The notes below the pieces were generated by a model. That model was given only the letters and a program-made list of their open reading frames with translations, did no database searches and was not told the DNA's origin. Source: a virus. Taken from it: DNA of 55,914 nucleotides. Both the position numbers and the translations under genes were made by a program. The DNA is taken from positions 1 to 55,914 of the IMG/VR virus record IMGVR_UViG_3300046010_005980; one strand, 5' to 3'. Positions 13,590 through 20,969 of this stretch are shown piece by piece. Positions within the stretch are counted from its first letter, which is position 1, and the number at the start of each line of letters is the position of its first letter.

Positions 13590-13817
13590 TCAGTCCTCCT
13601 CCCAGTAGTCATCCGACCCGTCGATCTCGCGGGCCATCCGCTGGTAGATCGCATTCTGACGCTCGGCGGTGTCCCTGTCGTCTTCCATCTGGACGCAGCG
13701 CGACTCGGGGAACTCTTCCTGAACGTAGGCCCAAGCGGCCTCGCGACAGGTTGCGTTGAACGTGTGGCCGAACTCGCAGCCCGTCTCGTCCAGCATTACG
13801 GCGTGGTATTGTGTCAT
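13590..13817 (-). CDS. Small acidic phage protein, unknown function
   Basis: A 75-residue protein (MTQYHAVMLDETGCEFGHTF...). Two Cys (CEFGHTFNATC) near residue 14-24, then a helix (REAAWAYVQEEFPESRC) and an acidic tail (GSDDYWEED). An ACGGAGAA ribosome site lies upstream, right after the duplicated 31-base intergenic block. Confidence 0.65.
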   Translation of the reverse strand: MTQYHAVMLDETGCEFGHTFNATCREAAWAYVQEEFPESRCVQMEDDRDTAERQNAIYQRMAREIDGSDDYWEED

Positions 13818-13830
13818 TTCCGTTCTCCGT

Positions 13831-13861
13831 TGTGTGAGTGGGGCGACGTTGCCGCCGCCCC
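13831..13861 (-). repeat. 31-base intergenic repeat with GCAA-loop hairpin, copy 1
   Basis: Identical to 14729-14759. On the minus strand GGGGCGGCG, loop GCAA, CGTCGCCCC pair with one G-U. It lies between a stop codon and the ribosome site of the next gene. It could be an RNA-processing or stability element or a weak terminator. Confidence 0.7.
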
Positions 13862-13868
13862 GAGGTTG

Positions 13869-14171
13869 TTAGCCGAGGCGCTCGATGGTGCCTGCGATGT
13901 TGGAGCGCTTGCCGTGGGCCTCGAGCCACTCCGGCGTGGCTGCGACGAGCCTGCCGTAGGTGATGATCTCGTTGGCGTAGGTGTCGCCCATCTCGAAGCT
14001 GCCCCAAGTGTTTTCCGACTTGGCCGCGACCATCCAGCGGGCGTAGCGGTCCTTGAGCTCGTTTGCGGGTGCCTTGTAGGTCTTGAGGACCCGCCACTCC
14101 CATCCGCCCGGTGCCTGATAGATGGCGTAGGGTGCGTCGGTCTTGCGGGATTTTGCGAAGGGGTTAGCCAT
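13869..14171 (-). CDS. Phage protein of 100 residues, unknown function
   Basis: Starts MANPFAKSRKTDAPYAIYQA. The middle reads GGWEWRVLKTYKAPANEL and DRYARWMVAAKSENTWGSFE, a beta-rich small domain seen in several phages without an assigned role. Overlaps the upstream gene by eight bases. Confidence 0.65.
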   Translation of the reverse strand: MANPFAKSRKTDAPYAIYQAPGGWEWRVLKTYKAPANELKDRYARWMVAAKSENTWGSFEMGDTYANEIITYGRLVAATPEWLEAHGKRSNIAGTIERLG

Positions 14172-14379
14172 TGTTTTGCTCCGTGAGTTTGTTGAGGTCG
14201 TCGAGTGCCAGTAGGTATTGACCGCGTTTGTATTCCCACCCGGTCAGTGCGGATACTTTGGCCAGCAGCGTCTTGCCGGACATTTTGCTGTGCTTGAGGC
14301 CTAAAGCCATCATCTTGAGGTGCAGCTTCAAGAACAGCGCCTGCGTCGTCGGGTCGGTAGGGTCGATAATCGTTGTCAT
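14164..14379 (-). CDS. Small helical phage protein
   Basis: A 71-residue protein (MTTIIDPTDPTTQALFLKLH...), mostly helical with many Lys and Leu. LLAKVSALTGWEYKRGQYLL has a helix-turn-helix look. A hairpin with GCCGGGG and CCCCGGC arms (14397-14420) lies just upstream on the minus strand. Confidence 0.65.
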   Translation of the reverse strand: MTTIIDPTDPTTQALFLKLHLKMMALGLKHSKMSGKTLLAKVSALTGWEYKRGQYLLALDDLNKLTEQNNG

Positions 14380-14427
14380 GTTGTTCTCCGGGTTGGGCCG
14401 GGGACATCGCTGCCCCCGGCGTTGTTG

Positions 14428-14715
14428 TCAGAACGGCAGGTCGCCGTCGTCCACGACAACCTCGATCCGAGGCAGCGACCTGATCCAGTGCGTGTAGTGC
14501 GAGTACTTCTCGACCACCGACATCGGGCCGACCTTGGCCTCGTAGGTGTGCATGAAGACCGGCGCGTCGCAGTCTTCCTCTAGGTATACGACAGCGCCCT
14601 GCTGGTAGCTGTAGGCGCTGAAGTCGCTGGGCGTGAGGCCGACAGTGTCAAGGTCCGCGACGCGAACTTCAAGCCAGCCGTGCGACGGGTCGGTGTGGAA
14701 AGTGAACTGTGTCAT
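14428..14715 (-). CDS. Phage protein of 95 residues, unknown function
   Basis: Starts MTQFTFHTDPSHGWLEVRVA at ATG 14715 with an AGGAG site. It contains DLDTVGLTPSDFSAYSYQQG and ends EVVVDDGDLPF, whose acidic-hydrophobic tip resembles the SSB-type tail of the protein at 1108. A longer in-frame form runs through the duplicated 31-base block and is not preferred. Confidence 0.65.
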   Translation of the reverse strand: MTQFTFHTDPSHGWLEVRVADLDTVGLTPSDFSAYSYQQGAVVYLEEDCDAPVFMHTYEAKVGPMSVVEKYSHYTHWIRSLPRIEVVVDDGDLPF

Positions 14716-14728
14716 AGTGTGCTCCTGC

Positions 14729-14759
14729 TGTGTGAGTGGGGCGACGTTGCCGCCGCCCC
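14729..14759 (-). repeat. 31-base intergenic repeat with GCAA-loop hairpin, copy 2
   Basis: Exact copy of 13831-13861, again between a stop codon and the next ribosome site. Identity over 31 bases of non-coding DNA, while flanking genes differ, points to recent duplication or selection. Confidence 0.7.
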
Positions 14760-14767
14760 TGTTGAGA

Positions 14768-15172
14768 TTAAGCGTGGTGCTCAAGTGCGTTGGATGCGAG
14801 ACGCTTCATCATGTCCGTCAGCGGGTTGATGAAGTGCTCGTCCATCCCCATGTCCTTGGCCCGATCCATGACGCGACCCAGCATCAGCATGAACTCTTCG
14901 TGCTCGAGCTCGGTCTTGGACTTGAGGCCGTCAACGTAGGTGTGAGCCTCGGTCAGGCTGTCCGAGATCAGCGCCGCGTCGTCGCCGTAGAAGGACTTGT
15001 AGGTGTACTGCGAGTCGTCCCGAACCTTGAAGCTGACCTCGATGCAGGTCTTCCGCCAGTCCTTGGTCGAGACCGAGAGCGACACCTCCGGGTCTATGAA
15101 GTCCCGAGCCTTGAGCCGGAACTGCAGTGCCAAGACTGCGCCGTGGAGTGCTTGTGCGTTGATGTTTGTCAT
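14768..15172 (-). CDS. Phage protein of 134 residues, unknown function
   Basis: Starts MTNINAQALHGAVLALQFRL with an AAGGA site. Strand-rich centre (VSLSVSTKDWRKTCIEVSFK), then helices (HEEFMLMLGRVMDRAKDMG). It is the first gene of the second leftward group, so its promoter should lie in the adjacent structured region. The frame stays open further upstream, but that part falls in the non-coding region and lacks a ribosome site. Confidence 0.65.
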   Translation of the reverse strand: MTNINAQALHGAVLALQFRLKARDFIDPEVSLSVSTKDWRKTCIEVSFKVRDDSQYTYKSFYGDDAALISDSLTEAHTYVDGLKSKTELEHEEFMLMLGRVMDRAKDMGMDEHFINPLTDMMKRLASNALEHHA

Positions 15173-15307
15173 TTGCCGTTTCCTTCTTCGAGTTAGACCG
15201 TCGATCATCGAACGGTCGTTCCCACCTTGCGAGAACGCCCCTTCGCGAACATAGCACCCTGAAAAGTCAAGATTCGGCTTTGTGCATGTCTGTTCTTGCA
15301 ACTGATC

Positions 15308-15355
15308 TTGGTCCGCCCGCGCTGAGCCTGCGAAGCGCGGTTAACAGCGGACCAA
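15308..15355 (+). ncRNA. Two-stem motif, copy A
   Basis: Outer stem TTGGTCCGC / GCGGACCAA (nine pairs), one bulged C, inner stem CGCGCT / AGCGCG, ten-base loop, and a seven-base 3' internal loop GTTAACA. The internal loop and its flanks are identical in copy B, while paired bases change together. Confidence 0.6.
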
Positions 15356-15418
15356 CACCCAAGAAGAACTGATATGCGCAAAGGTGAATCGACCCCCTTG
15401 CGGGGTTGACTTTTCGAT

Positions 15419-15457
15419 GTCGCAGGGCCGTCGCCCTTTTGGCGGCGGCAATGCGAC
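15419..15457 (+). other. Long hairpin with internal loop
   Basis: GTCGCA / TGCGAC outer stem, a GG/AA internal loop, then GCCGTCGCC / GGCGGCGGC (nine pairs with one G-U on the plus strand) around CTTTT. It lies between the two copies of the two-stem motif. Confidence 0.55.
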
Positions 15458-15525
15458 TGGGTGATATGGTAAGATGGCTCGGGGCGGAGCATGGTGGGAC
15501 GGTCGTTTGATGATAGATAGAAGAC

Positions 15526-15565
15526 AGGCCCGCCCGCGCCCCCGGGCGCGGTTAACAGCGGGCCT
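15526..15565 (+). ncRNA. Two-stem motif, copy B
   Basis: Same plan as copy A: outer stem AGGCCCGC / GCGGGCCT, bulged C, inner stem CGCGCC / GGCGCG with a short CCCG loop, and the identical GTTAACA internal loop. Relative to copy A, one T-A pair is now C-G and the inner T-A pair is now C-G, so both changes keep pairing. Confidence 0.6.
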
Positions 15566-15591
15566 TCCACTTTGCCATGGCAATGGCAAGT

Positions 15592-15628
15592 CCCCATGCT
15601 GCGCAGCTATGCTGCGACTGGCATGGGG
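15592..15628 (+). other. Hairpin with 8-bp base
   Basis: CCCCATGC pairs exactly with GCATGGGG, enclosing a second stem CGCAGC / GCTGCG. Directly followed by the tandem ACTTTCACCT repeat. Confidence 0.55.
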
Positions 15629-15930
15629 TTATACTTTCACCTTACTTTCACCTCTCCCCTTGGGCCAGCGCTCCCGGGGTAACTGGACCCAAAGTCCACC
15701 GAAATCCGCTCAATGCGGATGAGGGGGACCCCCCTTTTTGGGGGTGGTTCCGCCCGGCGGCCGGTATATTACTGGTTTTACAAATTCATTCGTCCCTAAA
15801 TCCATTGGCCAAGGCCCAAGTACCAAGTCCCGCACAAATTATATACAACCTAATTTCATTCGGACTTGTTGACAACCAACAACACCTAGACTACCACTGA
15901 AATAGAACCGCGGCCCAAGGAGCTTTGTCC

Positions 15931-16269
15931 ATGCCACTTTTCCGCAAGAAGCCTGTCATGATCGAGGCGGTGCAGTTTGAGCGCTTAACTCTGCTCGAGG
16001 GTGATGTGTACAACATCCAGTTCGACATGTCGGAGTCTTTGCCCAAGTGGGTGCGGAACGCGATCATCGACGACATTCTCTGCCCAAACTTCAAGGACGG
16101 GAAAACTTTGGTGGTTACGACGCTGGAGGGGGAACACATTGTTTCGCCGGGCGACTGGATCATCTGCGGCGTGAAGGGTGAGTTGTATCCCTGCAAGCCT
16201 GATATTTTTGCCATGACTTACGATCCTGTTGACGAGCAGGACGTCGAGGTCACGGGCGTAGCAATCTGA
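15931..16269 (+). CDS. Conserved small phage protein with PGDWIICGVKGE motif
   Basis: A 112-residue protein of a very common phage family of unknown role. MIEAVQFER near the start, LEGEHIVSPGDWIICGVKGE and YPCKPDIFAMTYDPV near the end are its signature. AGGAG lies seven bases before ATG 15931; an in-frame TTG six bases earlier is too close to the site. First rightward gene after the structured region. Confidence 0.8.
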   Translation: MPLFRKKPVMIEAVQFERLTLLEGDVYNIQFDMSESLPKWVRNAIIDDILCPNFKDGKTLVVTTLEGEHIVSPGDWIICGVKGELYPCKPDIFAMTYDPVDEQDVEVTGVAI

Positions 16270-16279
16270 GGAGAGAGAC

Positions 16280-16567
16280 ATGCCACTGAAGTACAAAGAA
16301 GACGCCGACTTCGCTGCCCATAACCAGCGGGCGAACGACACGGCGGAGCGGGAGCTGAAGGAGATGCTTGCTCAGATCGAGTCTGCCATCGAGCAGAAGA
16401 AGGATGCGTCGCGTGACGAGAGCGACATCTACACTGTCGCAAAGAGCAAGGGCTACAACATCCGGGCGCTCAAGCGGCTGGTCAAAGAACGCCAGAGGGA
16501 CGCGGAGGAACTCCGTGAGGAGGTGGACGCTTTGCAGCTATACAAGCAGCTTGTTGGTATGATATAG
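16280..16567 (+). CDS. GapR-like DNA-binding protein (DUF2312)
   Basis: A 95-residue protein matching the GapR/DUF2312 pattern: an N-terminal helix (AQIESAIEQKKDASRDESDI), YTVAKSKGYNIRALKRLVKE and DAEELREEVDALQLYKQLVG. In alphaproteobacteria GapR clamps overtwisted DNA ahead of replication and transcription. The phage copy lacks the usual longer N-terminus. GAGGAGAGAGAC precedes the ATG and a strong terminator follows. Confidence 0.75.
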   Translation: MPLKYKEDADFAAHNQRANDTAERELKEMLAQIESAIEQKKDASRDESDIYTVAKSKGYNIRALKRLVKERQRDAEELREEVDALQLYKQLVGMI

Positions 16568-16638
16568 TTCTGCCACGCCCTGTGTTCTCCCGCGGGGAAA
16601 GTTTCCGCCGGTCCTCCTCCTCCCGGCGTTGAGGCTTG

Positions 16639-16666
16639 AAGACCCGTCGCTGCCGCGGCGGGTCTT
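16639..16666 (+). terminator. Strong terminator after the GapR-like gene
   Basis: AAGACCCGTCGC pairs with GCGGCGGGTCTT (12 pairs, one G-U on the plus strand) around TGCC, followed by CTTCGTT. It isolates the GapR operon from the late genes. Confidence 0.8.
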
Positions 16667-16671
16667 CTTCG

Positions 16672-16700
16672 TTGAGAAACCCCTGCCGGGCTGCTATAGT
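16672..16700 (+). promoter_or_regulatory. Sigma70-like promoter for late genes
   Basis: TTGAGA (16672-16677), 17 bases, TATAGT (16695-16700). Each box is one base from consensus and the spacing is ideal. It lies just after the terminator and 31 bases before the next start codon. Confidence 0.7.
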
Positions 16701-16731
16701 TCCAAGGACCACGGACCTTGGAGCTTTAGGC

Positions 16732-19215
16732 ATGGCCCCCAATCGCATGACGGCATACCAAAACGCTCGGGCGGCAACCCCGCCCCAGAAGGGTCTGACC
16801 TACTCCGAGCTTCTGCTCGACAACATCATCGGCTTGGACAACGACTACCTGTCTGCCGGGGAGCAGCTGGGGCAGGCGTTCAATGCGGACGAGATCGGCT
16901 TTCTGAAGAACGCTGGCATCTCGGCCTACGAGGGCGCGAAGAAGGTCGTTGCGGACCCCATCGGCGCGGGCGAGGAACTCCTGTTCGGCATCTACGACAG
17001 CGTGGAGAACCTTGCCACCGAGGATTTGGACGCGCGGCTCAAGCGCATGTACGGCATTGGCTACGATCAGGCGTCCGAGGACCAAGTCACGAGCGCCCGG
17101 GAGTCGGTGTTCGGGGATGCAGTTACGGCGTCCGGGCTTATCCCGGGCGCGGCTCTGGCGGGCACGGGCGTCAAGGGCCTCGCATCTTTGCCCTTCCGGG
17201 GAGAGCGCAGGGCGCAGGAGCGGATTGCCGAACTGGACGCACTTCGGGCGGAGCGGCAAGCGGAATACGATCCGGGGGATGACTTCGAACCGGGGGATGA
17301 CTACTGGGCGGCGCAGGATCGGATGCTGGCCCGACAGACGCCTATCCGGGAGCTTCAGCTAAGGGAGGCCGAGGGCGGAGATGTGACTGCCGCCGAGCGT
17401 GATCGCCTCGAGGCGGCCGGGCTGCCTGACGGACTTGACCGCCTTCCGTCCCTTCTCGAGCGGGTGCAGCGCGGAGACGTTCTGACGGACGAAGAGGCCT
17501 TCGACGTCATGACCTTTGAACGCTTTGGCGAGGATGGGGTATATGACCCCACTAACACCTTCGAGCGCTGGGGTCAGCAACAAAACGCGGACACGGAAGG
17601 TGCAGCCCGAATCGCCTTCCTGACCGGAGCCAACACGGACATTGGTCAGACTCCAGTCACCCCCGTCGAGGGTCCGTACTTCCAAGACAACCCAGCCTTC
17701 CAAGTCCCTGACCTCCCCGGCGAAGCACCGTTCCTCGCCGTTGAGGACATGCTGGACTTCCACCCAGACGACATTAACTTTGACGCCCCTCTATACAACG
17801 CTATGGGGCTTATGCCGGATGAGGCCGATGAGTACGGAGCCCTTGAGGATTATCTAAGAGTCGGGGGTGGGCTCACCGAGACGGAGGCCGAAGAGGCACG
17901 AGCCCAGCTTGACGAGTTGAGGGAGACCGGAAGACGACGCCTCGCCGCAAATCGGCCGTTCGAGGTCCGCCCGGCCGTGGGCCAAGCCGAAGGCATCGCT
18001 GGCCTATACAGCCCGACGCGCAAGGCCGTCGATCTGTTGGATCGCCCGTCCTACGACAACCTCGACAGCCTGAAGACGCAGCTTCTGAACCGCGGTGCAA
18101 AGCCCGAAGAACTTGAACGTCTTATGGCAAAAATCCCCGGAACTCAAAACAACCCCATGTCCGAGGAGCAGCTCGAGTCGTTCTTGAGTGACCCAAGGTC
18201 CGGGCAGTTTAGCAAGGAAGACCTTGCCAGACTGGCGGACGAAGTTTCTCAGGACGTGGTCGTCAGCACTCGGACGCTGAAAAACAGCCAAGACAACCCT
18301 TCGTTCCTTGACAGCACCTACTTCCCACAAGGTGCCGAGGATATAGGGGCCAACGTCTTCGAGGTCCCTGTATCCGACGCTCCACCCCAAGCCTTCAGAC
18401 ATTTCAAACGTTCTTCGGACGGCACCGCCCCTGTCTTCCACACTCGCTTCGGCCTGTTCCGCTCTCCGGGGTCGGACAAGCCAGACACCTACCACGTCGG
18501 CGAAATCCAGTCAGACTGGGCGCAGGCTCGTCAGAAGCTGTACCCAACACGCGAGGAGTATACGGCAGCGAGGAGCAAGCTTGACGAGCTCCTTGCGAGG
18601 AGCAACGAGCTTGAAAATGAACGTAAGCTCCTAAGAGAAACCTTTGACGGGGAGACCCTCGAGCAGTTTGAAAAACGTAACAAACGTTTCTTCGCCGCAA
18701 TGGACGAGCAGGTCGAAGTTAACAAAGCGATTCGACCGCTTTCCGAAAAGGTGTCTGCCACAGGAAGTTACGGAACCCGGGACGAGTTCGACGCCAAGCA
18801 CCCTGCGCCATACGTCGGAACCACCAGCAAATGGGTACAGCTCGGCCTGCGCCAGTCACTCCTCGATGCGGTGAACAAAGGTGCAAGGCGCATGACGGTC
18901 ACGACCGGTGAGCAGGCACAAAAGTTCATCGGCGGGACGTTGGAGGGGCAGACGAAGTTCTACGACGATATCGTCCAGAAAGAACTCGAAGCGGTGCTCA
19001 AAAAGTTCGCCAAAGAGGCGGGCATCCGGAAGCCCGAGATTACGACGTCAAAGATCGTAGGAAACCGCAGGCAGGAGTACATGGTCCCCACGGTTGAGTT
19101 CACCGACGAGTTCGTCGAGGCCCTCAAGCGTCTGGGCATGCCCACCTACGCCAAAGGCGGCATCGTCAAGGGAAGCTATCTGGACAACGACCCCCTCGAA
19201 CCAGCCCTTTATTGA
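16732..19215 (+). CDS. Large polyvalent-type virion-associated protein
   Basis: An 827-residue protein. Residues 20-160 are helical with Gly-rich hydrophobic parts (AVTASGLIPGAALAGTGVKG). Residues about 490-780 hold a block seen in phage polyvalent proteins: FHTRFGLF, then HVGEIQSDWAQAR, WVQLGLRQSLLDAVNKGARR, and MTVTTGEQAQKF. Such modules are thought to be injected with DNA and to act on the host. The end has TYAKGGIVKGSYL, a motif shared with several proteins here. GGAG precedes ATG 16732; an earlier in-frame ATG lies inside the terminator. Catalytic role unproven. Confidence 0.65.
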   Translation: MAPNRMTAYQNARAATPPQKGLTYSELLLDNIIGLDNDYLSAGEQLGQAFNADEIGFLKNAGISAYEGAKKVVADPIGAGEELLFGIYDSVENLATEDLDARLKRMYGIGYDQASEDQVTSARESVFGDAVTASGLIPGAALAGTGVKGLASLPFRGERRAQERIAELDALRAERQAEYDPGDDFEPGDDYWAAQDRMLARQTPIRELQLREAEGGDVTAAERDRLEAAGLPDGLDRLPSLLERVQRGDVLTDEEAFDVMTFERFGEDGVYDPTNTFERWGQQQNADTEGAARIAFLTGANTDIGQTPVTPVEGPYFQDNPAFQVPDLPGEAPFLAVEDMLDFHPDDINFDAPLYNAMGLMPDEADEYGALEDYLRVGGGLTETEAEEARAQLDELRETGRRRLAANRPFEVRPAVGQAEGIAGLYSPTRKAVDLLDRPSYDNLDSLKTQLLNRGAKPEELERLMAKIPGTQNNPMSEEQLESFLSDPRSGQFSKEDLARLADEVSQDVVVSTRTLKNSQDNPSFLDSTYFPQGAEDIGANVFEVPVSDAPPQAFRHFKRSSDGTAPVFHTRFGLFRSPGSDKPDTYHVGEIQSDWAQARQKLYPTREEYTAARSKLDELLARSNELENERKLLRETFDGETLEQFEKRNKRFFAAMDEQVEVNKAIRPLSEKVSATGSYGTRDEFDAKHPAPYVGTTSKWVQLGLRQSLLDAVNKGARRMTVTTGEQAQKFIGGTLEGQTKFYDDIVQKELEAVLKKFAKEAGIRKPEITTSKIVGNRRQEYMVPTVEFTDEFVEALKRLGMPTYAKGGIVKGSYLDNDPLEPALY

Positions 19216-19290
19216 TTGCCCGCGCCCATCGTGCTAGGCTGCACGAAACCTTGGTCACTGGGACGAGGTTCCCACCGAACGGAGAGAGAC

Positions 19291-19746
19291 ATGAAGGGCA
19301 AGATCAAAGTTACTGCCTCTGGGGGCACTAACCCCGGTGCTAACTTGAAGCCGTTGGAAAAGCGCCCGCGCCCGATGACGGTGCCGGGGGTGCAGGGCTC
19401 CCCCCACCCAGTCAACATGAGCGGCCGCATGGACAAAGCTCCCCCGCGCCGCACCCCCGCCGCCGAGATCAAAGGCTATCTCGCAAAGGTCGACCGCGAG
19501 GACCGGGAGGATCAAAAATCCAAGGAAAGGAACCTTGAGCGCGCCATGGGCGGAGCTGACGCCAAGGCCATTAAGCAGGACCTCGCGGCCGCTCGTCAGG
19601 ACCGCATGTCGAAGCCTTCGGCTCCGAGCAAGTCGCCCCGTCCGATGGGCAACCCCATGAGGAAAGCCGGTGGCGGCATGGTCAAGTACAAAGACGGCGG
19701 CTGCGTGATGGCTGGCCGCGGCGGCAAGTACAAAGGGCAGATGTGA
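19291..19746 (+). CDS. Basic, Pro/Lys/Arg-rich small virion-region protein
   Basis: A 151-residue basic protein (MKGKIKVTASGGTNPGANLK...) with little secondary structure apart from a charged helix (EIKGYLAKVDREDREDQKSK). It ends with repeated Gly-Lys units (RKAGGGMVKYKDGG). GGAGAGAGAC precedes the ATG. Likely DNA-associated or structural; unknown function. Confidence 0.65.
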   Translation: MKGKIKVTASGGTNPGANLKPLEKRPRPMTVPGVQGSPHPVNMSGRMDKAPPRRTPAAEIKGYLAKVDREDREDQKSKERNLERAMGGADAKAIKQDLAAARQDRMSKPSAPSKSPRPMGNPMRKAGGGMVKYKDGGCVMAGRGGKYKGQM

Positions 19747-19916
19747 TGAAAGCTGTAGGCAAACTGAAGACCGTCAAGGTCAAGACGGGTGACAAGAAGG
19801 CGGCCGACTACGACGCCAAGATGTCCGAGCTCGACTACCCGGGGACCAAGGGCGTAGCTCTGCCGGAAGTTGGAAAGCAGCAGGTTTCCGGATTTAAGTT
19901 TTCCGGGACCTACTAA
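19746..19916 (+). CDS. 56-residue basic phage protein
   Basis: Read directly from the sequence: MKAVGKLKTVKVKTGDKKAA and an end at KFSGTY. The ATG shares one base with the previous stop (TGATG). Eleven Lys in 56 residues. Unknown function. Confidence 0.6.
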   Translation: MKAVGKLKTVKVKTGDKKAADYDAKMSELDYPGTKGVALPEVGKQQVSGFKFSGTY

Positions 19917-19941
19917 TCCCCCTCGATAGGAGAACACCTAC

Positions 19942-20232
19942 ATGCGTCCTCGTCCCAAGAAACCCGGCGAAACCGTCGCGGAATACAACGCATTCATCGC
20001 CAACCTGCCCAAGCGCGGCGGGCAGCCCGGCACCGGCCCGAAGCCCAAGCCTATGCCTATGCCGCCGAGCGGCGGTGGCCGCGGTCGCGGCGGCGCAACC
20101 CCGCCTCCGGGCATGATGTACGGTCCGAATGACGCGCTTATGCCTATCCCTAAGAAGGGCGGCTCTGCCACTGGTGGCGGCAGGCCTGTCATGCGCGCCA
20201 AAGGCGGCATGGTCAAAGGCAAGAAGAAGTAA
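19942..20232 (+). CDS. Pro/Gly-rich small protein with AKGGMVKG tail
   Basis: A 96-residue protein with RPKKPGETVAEYNAFIANLP, a disordered Pro/Gly/Lys middle and the tail RAKGGMVKGKKK. AGGAGAACACCTAC precedes the ATG. The tail is shared with other proteins of the late region. Confidence 0.65.
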   Translation: MRPRPKKPGETVAEYNAFIANLPKRGGQPGTGPKPKPMPMPPSGGGRGRGGATPPPGMMYGPNDALMPIPKKGGSATGGGRPVMRAKGGMVKGKKK

Positions 20233-20235
20233 GTC

Positions 20236-20913
20236 ATGAACTACGGCGAACTGGCAGCGTCCTATGCCCGAGCATATGGGCTCGACCCCGAAATCTTCGT
20301 GCGTCAGATGATGCAGGAAAGCGGGTTGAACCCTGATGCGGTCAGCCCAAAGGGCGCTGTCGGTATCGCGCAGATCATGCCCGCCACGGCCCGTGATCCG
20401 GGGTACGGGGTCCGCCCAATCGAGGACCCGACAGACCCCGAAGAGGGCCTCCGTTTCGGCGCGGAGTACATGCGGGCCATGCTTGACGAGTTCGGCGGCG
20501 ACTACAAGCTCGCCCTGTCCGCCTACAACGCGGGAGCAGGAGCGGTGAAAAAGTATGGTGGCGTCCCACCTTTCCAAGAAACCCAGAACTACGTCTCAAA
20601 AATCCTTGGCGGCGCGATGCAGCCTGACGTTCCGGGCGGTTTGTCCATGGGTGTCCCTGCTTCCTCCCTGCCCAGCGAAGAGCTGATGATGGGGACGACG
20701 CAAGATGAGGACACCGAGGCCCTGCTCCGCTCCGTTTTGGGGCGTTTTGACCCCGAGAACCAAGAAGAACAGGCCGCGGCACTGGCCCGACTGACGGCGC
20801 TCAACGCCCGAGGTCCGGGAGCCGGGGCCCAGCCGTCTCCGGAAGGCATTTTCGCGCTTCCGCAGGCCCGTTCGACCCCTACTGCAGTGGAACGCCTGCG
20901 GGAATTAGGGTAA
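20236..20913 (+). CDS. Lytic transglycosylase (SLT domain)
   Basis: A 225-residue protein. Residues 1-125 are an SLT-type transglycosylase: catalytic Glu28 in QMMQESGLNP, then SPKGAVGIAQIMPATA and LALSAYNAGAGAVKKYGGVP with ETQNYVSKI. These cut peptidoglycan without water. The rest is a flexible Gly/Ala-rich tail. No signal peptide, so it is probably a virion enzyme that opens a hole during DNA entry rather than the lysis enzyme. Confidence 0.85.
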   Translation: MNYGELAASYARAYGLDPEIFVRQMMQESGLNPDAVSPKGAVGIAQIMPATARDPGYGVRPIEDPTDPEEGLRFGAEYMRAMLDEFGGDYKLALSAYNAGAGAVKKYGGVPPFQETQNYVSKILGGAMQPDVPGGLSMGVPASSLPSEELMMGTTQDEDTEALLRSVLGRFDPENQEEQAAALARLTALNARGPGAGAQPSPEGIFALPQARSTPTAVERLRELG

Positions 20914-20969
20914 CTTAGGCTGGAAGAGCGGGGTTTTTCCCCAGATCGCCGAGAAAAAGGGAAAATACC

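Larger units (their letters stand above)
15173..15930 (+). ncRNA. Hairpin-dense non-coding region, candidate large structured RNA
   Basis: No gene was found in 758 bases. At least nine stems are visible: 15196-15217, 15308-15355, 15389-15409, 15419-15457, 15526-15565, 15592-15628, 15684-15698, 15704-15720 and 15728-15745. Two of them (15389 and 15427-15449) contain a G-U pair that forms only in plus-strand RNA. A tandem ACTTTCACCT repeat lies at 15633-15653 and the palindrome TTGCCATGGCAA at 15572-15583. Size and density recall large phage RNAs such as GOLLD and ROOL, but I cannot match a family. It could instead be an origin or packaging region. TTGACA near 15870 may be a promoter for the next gene. 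Confidence 0.45.
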
